From NCBI GenBank assembly GCA_025201865.1, contig MU602828.1, positions 12,201 through 24,604 of the forward strand: a stretch of DNA of 12,404 nt, written 5' to 3'. This document shows positions 1-6,128 of this stretch, one piece after another; the stretch's first letter is position 1, and each line of letters starts with the position of its first letter. Both the position numbers and the translations under genes were made by a program. The notes under the pieces are model-generated. The model was given only the letters and a program-made list of their open reading frames with translations. It was not told where the DNA came from and searched no databases. This stretch comes from Ramicandelaber brevisporus. Its lineage: Eukaryota; Kickxellomycota; Ramicandelaberales; Ramicandelaberaceae.

Positions 1-1
1 C

Positions 2-307
2 GGCGGGCAGGAAACGGTTGCATTCACTCTGCTGCCGTTCTTTGCGCACCACGGCATCAACTTCGTGCCGCTCGGATACCGGCACAAGGGGCTGTTCCAG
101 ATCGACGAGATCACCGGCGGCAGCGCATGGGGAGCCGGCACCGTCACGGGCCACGGCGTGTCCATCGAGGTGCGGCCCACCGCGCTCGAGCTCGACATGG
201 CCAGCACGCACGGCCAGATCTTCGCCGACACCATCCTGACCAGCGCCGCCGGCAAGGCTCTGCGCGAGCATGCCGAGAAGACCGCCGCCGCTGCCACCAA
301 GCACTAA
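2..307 (+). CDS. Flavodoxin-like NAD(P)H:quinone oxidoreductase (WrbA/Pst2 type), 3' end only
   Basis: The visible part is the last 101 residues, in frame from base 2 to the TAA at 305-307; the 5' part lies outside the window. The segment HHGINFVPLGYRHKGLF followed by GGSAWGAGT is the signature of the WrbA-type flavodoxin-like family (yeast Pst2, Rfs1 and Ycp4; S. pombe Obr1), where the usual motif is GGSPWGAGT. The later ALELDMASTHGQIFADTI matches the family's C-terminal helix. Known members bind FMN and reduce quinones by two electrons, limiting oxidative stress; fungal members associate with the cytosol or plasma membrane. An Ala/Lys-rich tail of about 20 residues (AAGKALREHAEKTAAAATKH) extends past the family core. 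The coding sequence is strongly GC-rich with C/G-ending codons, unlike MLH1 in this window, which suggests high expression. The family is clear; the exact paralogue is not. Confidence 0.88.
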   Translation, partial: GGQETVAFTLLPFFAHHGINFVPLGYRHKGLFQIDEITGGSAWGAGTVTGHGVSIEVRPTALELDMASTHGQIFADTILTSAAGKALREHAEKTAAAATKH

Positions 308-334
308 GCCAAGCACTAAGCCAGGCACTAAGCC
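299..334 (+). repeat. Three 12-bp tandem copies spanning the stop codon
   Basis: The unit AAGCACTAAGCC occurs at 299-310 and 311-322, with a one-base variant (AGGCACTAAGCC) at 323-334. The period is a multiple of three, so each copy carries a TAA in the frame of the upstream gene, at 305, 317 and 329. A further in-frame TGA follows at 344. The array duplicates the last two codons and the stop of the oxidoreductase gene. Confidence 0.9.
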
Positions 335-757
335 AGTGATAAATGATACATCTCTTCAACTCTATCGTCTCTTTTAATGCCTTCTTTAATGTCGCATCCA
401 AGCTACTGGTATAGGATATTAGTCAATCCTGCTTTAAAACGATTCGCTTCTATTTTAATGCAGCTCATGACGTGGAGTCACATGATGTACTCTCGGTGCT
501 TTTTGTTTGAACTCCACCGCGAGATATTACAGGTCGAGGCATGTGGTTGCAATGTTACTCATCACATTCTGCACTCGGAACACGATCGGAGGATGTCGCT
601 GCAAGTCCCCTTCCCCCCTTTCCGTTGCGAGCACGCACAAACCGAATATTTTCGCGTACATCTTTGCTCTGCTTCCACGATCCCCACAACACAACTACAC
701 AACACAACACAACACAACTTCGACATCTTCATACCAACACTACTAACACTACCAACC
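308..757 (+). promoter_or_regulatory. Aspartate aminotransferase upstream region
   Basis: This 450-bp interval holds the terminator of the oxidoreductase gene and the promoter and leader of the aminotransferase. At 468-480 TGAC and GTCA form inverted half-sites separated by five bases (TGAC-GTGGA-GTCA), the arrangement expected of a bZIP-type site, and TGACGTGG itself is CRE-like. An AT-rich AATATTTT lies near 645-652. The last 70 bases are an A/C-rich leader with AACAC pentamers. No clear TATA box or RNA gene is visible. The frame of the downstream gene stays open from 347 to its ATG. The element assignments are motif matches only. Confidence 0.45.
686..719 (+). repeat. AACAC pentamer repeat in the aminotransferase 5' leader
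   Basis: The stretch is an ACAAC/AACAC period-5 array broken once by CTACAC. The uninterrupted part at 697-718 begins ACACAACACAACACAACAC. It ends 39 bases before the start codon, so it is probably transcribed. It lacks G and so should be unstructured on its own. It is nearly complementary to the GTGTT/GTGTC array at 2066-2084 downstream of the same gene. Confidence 0.85.
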
Positions 758-2005
758 ATGGCTTCCGCGTCTATCTTCAGTGCCACCCCTCTGGCGGCTC
801 CAGACATTATCCTGAACCTGTCGGTGATGGCTAAGGCAGATACCGACCCATCCAAGATTGACCTCGGTGTCGGCGCATATCGAGATGACAATGGACAGCC
901 ATGGGTGCTGCCATCTGTTCGCAAGGCTGAGCGCCAGATTCTTGAGGACCCAACCTCCAACCACGAGTACCTTGCCATTGCAGGCTTCCCATCCTTTATC
1001 GCCGGCGCACGGAAGCTTATTCTTGGTGCCGACTCGCCCGCAATCAAGGAGGAGCGCTCGTATACCATCCAGACCATCTCCGGCACTGGCGCCGTTGCTC
1101 TTGGTGCATTGTTCCTCGAGTACTACAAGCCAGACAAGGCGAGCATTGTGTACATCTCCAAACCAACCTGGGCCAACCACCGCCAAATCTTCGAGACGAT
1201 GCATCACGAGGTCCGCGAATACCCATACTACCATCCGGCAACTCGCGGTCTTGACTTTGAGGGCTTCACTGGCGCGCTCGAGTCCGCTCCGGAGGGCTCC
1301 ATCTTCGTAATTCATGCCTGCGCTCACAACCCGACTGGTGTTGATCCATCCGACGACCAGTGGAAGGCTGTTGCGGAAATTATGAAGCGCCGCAAGCTGT
1401 TCCCATTCTTTGACTGCGCTTACCAGGGTTTCCGTAGCGGCAACGTTGACAAGGATGCCTCGGCTGTTCGCTACTTTGTCGAGCAAGGCTTTGAGTTGTT
1501 TGTGTGCCAGTCTTTCGCCAAGAACTTTGGTCTCTATGGCGAGCGCACTGGTGCCTTGACCGTTGTCCTGAAGGATAAGGCCACCACTGCCTTGGTCAGC
1601 AGCCAGCTCAACCGTCTGTCTCGTGCCACCATCTCCACCGCTTCTGCCTACGGCGCCAAGATTGTCGGCCGTATTCTGAGCGATGAGCAGCTGTACAAGG
1701 ACTGGACCGATGATATCGAGACCATGTCATCCCGCATCTACGACATGCGCCAGAAGCTCTATGACCATCTGATCAAGCTCGGCACTCCAGGCACCTGGAA
1801 CCACATCCTTGACCAGCAGGGCATGTTCACCTTTACTGGCCTGACCGTTGACCAGGTGCACGCTCTGCGCTCCAAGCATCATGCGTACCTCACCGACAAT
1901 GGCCGTGTCAGCATGGCTGGCTTGAACAACAGCAACGTTGAGCGCTTTGCTCGTGCCGTTGATGATGTAGTCCGGAATGTTGGCCATACAGCTAGCCTTC
2001 TCTAA
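758..2005 (+). CDS. Aspartate aminotransferase, cytosolic type
   Basis: The 415-residue protein is a PLP-dependent fold-type I aminotransferase interconverting aspartate plus 2-oxoglutarate and oxaloacetate plus glutamate, linking nitrogen metabolism to the TCA cycle and malate-aspartate shuttle. Catalytic positions are visible: W138 (SKPTWANH), N191 (HNPTGVDP), D219 and Y222 (FFDCAYQGF), Schiff-base K255 (SFAKNFGLYGERTG), the Arg of SRATIS and substrate-binding R383 (GRVSMAGLN). The C-terminal half resembles yeast Aat2 (AYGAKIV, TMSSRI). I chose the ATG at 758 because the family's N-terminus (MASASIFSATPLAAPDIIL, then DLGVGAYRD) begins there, giving the usual length. The frame is open 127 codons further upstream without recognisable homology. 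Yeast Aat2 ends in a peroxisomal AKL; this protein ends SLL, not a canonical PTS1, so cytosolic location is inferred. The usual SNPP motif reads STAS. Confidence 0.95.
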   Translation: MASASIFSATPLAAPDIILNLSVMAKADTDPSKIDLGVGAYRDDNGQPWVLPSVRKAERQILEDPTSNHEYLAIAGFPSFIAGARKLILGADSPAIKEERSYTIQTISGTGAVALGALFLEYYKPDKASIVYISKPTWANHRQIFETMHHEVREYPYYHPATRGLDFEGFTGALESAPEGSIFVIHACAHNPTGVDPSDDQWKAVAEIMKRRKLFPFFDCAYQGFRSGNVDKDASAVRYFVEQGFELFVCQSFAKNFGLYGERTGALTVVLKDKATTALVSSQLNRLSRATISTASAYGAKIVGRILSDEQLYKDWTDDIETMSSRIYDMRQKLYDHLIKLGTPGTWNHILDQQGMFTFTGLTVDQVHALRSKHHAYLTDNGRVSMAGLNNSNVERFARAVDDVVRNVGHTASLL

Positions 2006-2023
2006 ACTCGTTTACTTTGCAAG

Positions 2024-2136
2024 TCATTTCATTTCATTTCATGTCCTGTCTTGTCCTGTCATGTCGTGTTGTGTCGTGTTGTGTCTGCTCTTTTGTTTCT
2101 TTTGTTCTGTTCTGCTCTGTTCTGTCTTGTCTTTCC
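2024..2136 (+). repeat. Degenerate pentanucleotide array downstream of the aminotransferase
   Basis: About 110 bases starting 19 bp after the stop codon run in a period of five: CATTT repeated three times, then CATGT/CCTGT/CTTGT/CGTGT/TGTGT units, then TTCTG/CTCTG units. The strand is very poor in A beyond the first units. It probably lies in the 3' UTR or termination region. An AT-rich TTTATTTTAAAA follows at 2147-2158, where cleavage and polyadenylation signals could sit between this gene and its convergent neighbour. Confidence 0.8.
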
Positions 2137-2152
2137 GTATCAATTCTTTATT

Positions 2153-2815
2153 TTAAAAGAGTGGATTTAAGTTAACTTGTGTATTAGATACATGACTCGC
2201 AGTCTGGTTTGATTTGGATTGATCTTCGATGAGCTGTGTCAATGCCTTGTCCACAATGTGGAATGGACTTTGTGGATCTGCCAAAGTTGTCCACGAGAAT
2301 TCCGAAAACCATCCGCGCTTCACCCAGAATGCTTCAGGAACATATCTGTGCACATCAGCACGCTCTTCTTCAGTCAAATCGGCCGTGTCGACTCGATCAA
2401 CAGACTCTGCTGGCTGCTGGATCGATGCTGCTGCTGTTGAAGATGGCTGAGGCGGATGTTCTTGGAACGTTATTCTAAACACTCCAAAGTCTAATGACTG
2501 CCACTCAGTTCTTTGCTTATTCCATTCTACTTCCCTGGCAATATGCTGAATATCGTTGTTCGCTCTCAGCATCTTCCTCGTATAGACCGGATCCACTATT
2601 GGATGCACATGTCCGCTCGTGTCATACATTCCAATCTGCATTGGAGAACTCCACGGATTTATAGATAGTGCTCCAAGTAGTGCCATAATCGCAAAGCAGT
2701 AGAGACAGGGTGGAGCGTCCAGTAGCATGGTGATCGCAAACAGGACGACAAACAAGGGAGAGCCGGTGCTGGCTGGAAGCACAAACAGTGCCATGTAGTG
2801 AGTTAGACAGTCCAT
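2153..2815 (-). CDS. Unidentified protein with N-terminal membrane segments
   Basis: I do not recognise this 220-residue protein. Its N-terminal 55 residues contain two hydrophobic stretches, roughly 7-32 and 36-52, separated by LDAPPC; they could form a membrane hairpin. The rest looks soluble. It has a region rich in Trp, Arg and Glu (about 70-120), a Pro/Ser/Ala linker (121-136), an acidic segment DTADLTEEERADVHRYVPEA and an aromatic patch FWVKRGWFSEFSW near 163-175. The C-terminus is Asn/Ser/Gln-rich. The ATG at 2815 is the first in the frame, and the region upstream is low-complexity promoter DNA. The gene is convergent with the aminotransferase (147-bp gap) and divergent from MLH1 (230 bp). 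Mixed composition and length support a real gene. Candidate roles include a small ER or mitochondrial membrane protein, but no motif decides this. Confidence 0.7.
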   Translation of the reverse strand: MDCLTHYMALFVLPASTGSPLFVVLFAITMLLDAPPCLYCFAIMALLGALSINPWSSPMQIGMYDTSGHVHPIVDPVYTRKMLRANNDIQHIAREVEWNKQRTEWQSLDFGVFRITFQEHPPQPSSTAAASIQQPAESVDRVDTADLTEEERADVHRYVPEAFWVKRGWFSEFSWTTLADPQSPFHIVDKALTQLIEDQSKSNQTASHVSNTQVNLNPLF

Positions 2816-3045
2816 TTCGAGTGCGCTTCTTCGTGGTTGAACAAGAAGAAGAAAAAGAAGAAAAGAAAAAGTTACAAAAAAAAAACGACGTGGCGATCGC
2901 CGTTTGTTTGCTGATTCTGTTTTTGTTGTTGTTGTTTGGCGTCCACTCGAAATCTATAACAATAACAACTATCAAACAACTATCAAATAACAGCTTGTAA
3001 TCCACGAAGCTTCGCATATATAGACATAGTGTCAAACAAACAGGA
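2816..3045. promoter_or_regulatory. Divergent promoter region between the membrane protein gene and MLH1
   Basis: These 230 bases separate two divergent start codons. They hold an A/G-rich tract near 2840-2887, a perfect 10-bp palindrome GGCGATCGCC at 2892-2901, a T/G-rich stretch with TTGTTGTTGTTT near 2923-2937, and two copies of AACTATCAAA at 2967-2976 and 2978-2987. A TATATA at 3017-3022 lies only 24 bp before the MLH1 ATG. Both genes may be driven from here. Which elements work cannot be read from sequence alone. Confidence 0.6.
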
Positions 3046-6000
3046 ATGACCACCAAAGTGCCAGCACAGCTGTCGGGATCGCCCAGTGGATCTCAGGAGT
3101 CACAGCAAGACCAGCGGTCCGGAGAGTCGTCACAGTCATCCGCAGCTGGACACGCCGAACAAACTGATCGGTCATCACAGCAACAACAGCAACAGCAGCA
3201 ACCACTGAAGCAAGCTCCAGGTACTGCACGTCGTATTCAGAAGCTCGACCAAACTGTTGTGAACCGTATTGCGGCCGGTGAAGTCATCCAGCGTCCTGCA
3301 AATGCTCTCAAAGAGTTAATGGAGAACTCGCTCGATGCAGGCTCAACGTCAATTGCGGTTGTTGTTCGTGATGGTGGACTGAAGCTTTTGCAGATTACCG
3401 ACAATGGTCACGGCATTTCACGCGAAGACCTGCCATTGGCATGCGAGCGGTTTGCAACATCAAAGATTCGAGACTATTCGGATCTCGATTCAATCAACTC
3501 TTATGGATTCCGAGGCGAGGCTCTGGCCAGCATCAGCCATGTTGCGCATGTATCCATCACATCTCGTACAAAAGACACGGACTGTGCGTATAAAGCTCAT
3601 TACTCCGATGGAAAGCTTGTGCCGGCTAGACCAGGATTGACAAACAGTGACCCGCGGCCATGTGCAGGCAATGTGGGAACGATTGTGACAGCCGAAGACA
3701 TGTTTTATAATGTGCCATTTCGGAGACGCGCAATGAAGAGTGCAAACGAAGAGTATTCTAGAATTATTGATGTCATTGGAAAATATGCAATTCACAGCAA
3801 AGGTGTTTCATTTGTGGGAAGAAAACAAGGCGGTGCAGGTGGAGGAAGTGGTGGTGGAGGCGGTGGACATGCTGATGTGCAGGTGCCAACTAGTGCATCC
3901 ACTTTAGAGCGTATTGGATTGATTTATGGATCAGCACTATCTTCAACGCTTGTCGAAATTCAAAGTAAAGAGTTTGCAAGTCTTGGATGCACAGTGTCTG
4001 GATATATGAGTCGACCACATGCTACATCAGCATCTGGAAGTCACAGTGCTAGCGATACTGCGTCTTCATTGTCTGGAATATCGTCGGCATCAGCGTCAGC
4101 AGCAACTCGTAAAGGTGCATTTATTCTTTTTATTAACCACCGACTGGTTACATGCACTTCGCTCAAGAAGGCGATTGATGATGTATATGCCACATATGTT
4201 CCAAAGGGAGGAAGTACGGCATTCATTTACCTGGATATTCAAATTAACCCAAACAGAGTGGATGTTAATGTGCATCCAACAAAGAATGAAGTTCATTTCT
4301 TGGATCAAGACACTACTTGTGACAGTATTGCTCAAATGATGCAGGAGATATTGGCTGAGCAAACAGCTTCAAGAACTCTTATCACTCAGCAACTATCAAT
4401 GAACAGCAGCTCACAGCCAAACAGCTTGAAACAGAGCACATTATCAATGTCTAGCACTGCAAATAGCAGTTCACAAGTTGGTGGATCGCAAATAACATCT
4501 CCATCAATCACAATTAATGTCAAACCAAGCACGCCTGCAAAGGCACGTCGTGATATGATAACTGCAAACTCTCAAATGTTGCGCCAGCGTGCTCAAATTG
4601 ATACAGATGATAACGAGGCCGACAGTGATGGTAATGTAGATGAGTTTATATCTCCACCATCAAGTTTCACTCGTCACACATCCTCTCTCGCGCCTGCAAA
4701 ATTAACACCAAAAGCACCAAGGCATACTGTACGTGGTGATAGTGGAAACATGAGACTTGAGCAGTTTAACATTACTCCAATATCCAAAGACGCATCGTCG
4801 TTCCAAGCAACTCACGTGCCACTAAATAGAATTGCAAATAATAATGATGGCGATGGTGACGATAATGATGATAATGATGATGATATGGATGTAGATATAG
4901 AGTTGGATTTGGATATTGATCCAGTTAATGATATTGCAGTGCCTCATGATGCAACTGCACTGGTTGTGCCTCCGAAACGAGTGCGCAAGCCTAACCACAA
5001 TGATGGAACGCGCCAAGTTCGTCAGAAGATGTCCAAAGCGGGCTCTACCGAGCACGAAGTTGTATTCCCAAGTACACCCGATAGCTCTCAGCCAACGGCA
5101 TCATCAGCAATAGAAGTAGCATCAGTAGCAATTTCTGAGAGCAGTGCAGTTAAGGCACGTATGATGGTTAGATTATCCAGCATTATAGAGCTGAGAGAAG
5201 AGCTGATTAGAAATGAACATTCGGGACTATCACAGGTATTAAGAGAGCATGTATTTGTGGGAATAGTCAGTGACACACTTGCATTGATTCAGCACGACAC
5301 TAGATTGTATTTGATCGATTACTGCAGATTGTCTGAATCAATCATGTACCAGCAAGTATTGTATCAGTTTCATAACTTTGGAAAGTTAGCCATCACTCCT
5401 CCAATAAACATCTCAAAAGCAATCGAGGCTGCAATAAATCAACGAGTCAGCAGTGGTGATGTTCAATTGGCCCACTTGGTTAGATCATCATCATCATCAC
5501 CCAGTGCTCAAATTGCACAGTCGATTACCAGCCATTTAGTCAATCGGGCACCAATGCTGGCCGACTATTTTTCAATTGGCTTGACAGACGAGGGAATGCT
5601 GACATGTCTACCAATGATACTGGTGGATTATGTGCCAAACATGGACAATTTACCTACATTTCTGCTGAGGCTGGGAACTGAGGTTGACTGGTCAGCTGAA
5701 AAGAGTTGCTTTAGAACACTGGCTCAGGAGATTGCTGCATTCTACGCTGTTGAATCAACCGATGATGTTCGCAAAGAGCTCAATTCAGACTTTAATAGTG
5801 GCGTTATTCCAAGTGCTAGCCAAGATGCATCAGTAGCACAAGTTACTTCATCTCCAACCTCAGAAGCTGCGCAGAGATTCAAGTATACTTTGCAATATCG
5901 CATCTTCTCGTCTTTACAAGGCCCAGCATCTGGCCTGCTTGATCCCATGGCTGCCTTAAACGGTGCACAGCCAACTGGCTACGATCTGAGCATTGGAGAA

Positions 6001-6093
6001 GCGTTCATTGCGCCACAATCACTCATTGAGTCAAAGTGCATTGTTCAATTGGCTAACCTACCTGACTTGTATCGTGTGTTTGAACGCTGTTAA
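3046..6093 (+). CDS. MLH1: DNA mismatch repair protein MLH1 (MutL homologue)
   Basis: MLH1 is the shared subunit of the MutL heterodimers that act after MutS mismatch recognition in the nucleus. The GHKL ATPase domain occupies about 63-420: VNRIAAGEVIQRPANA, then catalytic E90 and N94 in KELMENSLDAG, D119 in DNGHGI, GFRGEAL (154-160) and NVHPTKNEVHF near 408-418. The C-terminal dimerisation domain runs from about 706 (FVGIVSDTLALIQHD, MLADYFSIGL, LANLPDLYRVFERC). The terminal FERC is an MLH1 hallmark; in yeast the last Cys contributes to the Pms1 endonuclease site. At 1015 residues it is about 250 longer than human or yeast MLH1. The excess is a Gln-rich N-terminus with Q45-52, a Gly loop (262-274), a Ser/Ala insert (about 324-355) and an acidic Asn/Asp tract (about 598-632) in the linker. 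The ATG at 3046 is the only workable start: the next Met lies inside motif I. Confidence 0.97.
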   Translation: MTTKVPAQLSGSPSGSQESQQDQRSGESSQSSAAGHAEQTDRSSQQQQQQQQPLKQAPGTARRIQKLDQTVVNRIAAGEVIQRPANALKELMENSLDAGSTSIAVVVRDGGLKLLQITDNGHGISREDLPLACERFATSKIRDYSDLDSINSYGFRGEALASISHVAHVSITSRTKDTDCAYKAHYSDGKLVPARPGLTNSDPRPCAGNVGTIVTAEDMFYNVPFRRRAMKSANEEYSRIIDVIGKYAIHSKGVSFVGRKQGGAGGGSGGGGGGHADVQVPTSASTLERIGLIYGSALSSTLVEIQSKEFASLGCTVSGYMSRPHATSASGSHSASDTASSLSGISSASASAATRKGAFILFINHRLVTCTSLKKAIDDVYATYVPKGGSTAFIYLDIQINPNRVDVNVHPTKNEVHFLDQDTTCDSIAQMMQEILAEQTASRTLITQQLSMNSSSQPNSLKQSTLSMSSTANSSSQVGGSQITSPSITINVKPSTPAKARRDMITANSQMLRQRAQIDTDDNEADSDGNVDEFISPPSSFTRHTSSLAPAKLTPKAPRHTVRGDSGNMRLEQFNITPISKDASSFQATHVPLNRIANNNDGDGDDNDDNDDDMDVDIELDLDIDPVNDIAVPHDATALVVPPKRVRKPNHNDGTRQVRQKMSKAGSTEHEVVFPSTPDSSQPTASSAIEVASVAISESSAVKARMMVRLSSIIELREELIRNEHSGLSQVLREHVFVGIVSDTLALIQHDTRLYLIDYCRLSESIMYQQVLYQFHNFGKLAITPPINISKAIEAAINQRVSSGDVQLAHLVRSSSSSPSAQIAQSITSHLVNRAPMLADYFSIGLTDEGMLTCLPMILVDYVPNMDNLPTFLLRLGTEVDWSAEKSCFRTLAQEIAAFYAVESTDDVRKELNSDFNSGVIPSASQDASVAQVTSSPTSEAAQRFKYTLQYRIFSSLQGPASGLLDPMAALNGAQPTGYDLSIGEAFIAPQSLIESKCIVQLANLPDLYRVFERC

Positions 6094-6128
6094 GTTTGAT
6101 TTTTTCAAGAAGAGTTTTCTTTTATTAT

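Noticed and set aside
749-1486. A 245-codon antisense open frame within the aminotransferase gene (and a shorter one at 562-1086).
   Set aside because: It is fully antisense to well-supported coding sequence with conserved motifs, shows no recognisable domain, and results from GC-rich third positions on the sense strand.
2622-3056. A 144-codon minus-strand frame overlapping the start of MLH1 and the membrane protein gene.
   Set aside because: It crosses the low-complexity divergent promoter (poly-Lys, Phe and Ser strings) and overlaps the better-supported frame at 2153-2815.
4822-5055. A strongly hydrophobic poly-Ile frame on the minus strand.
   Set aside because: It is the complement of the Asn/Asp-coding tract in the MLH1 linker (GAT/AAT codons read as ATC/ATT), so the apparent membrane segment is an artefact.
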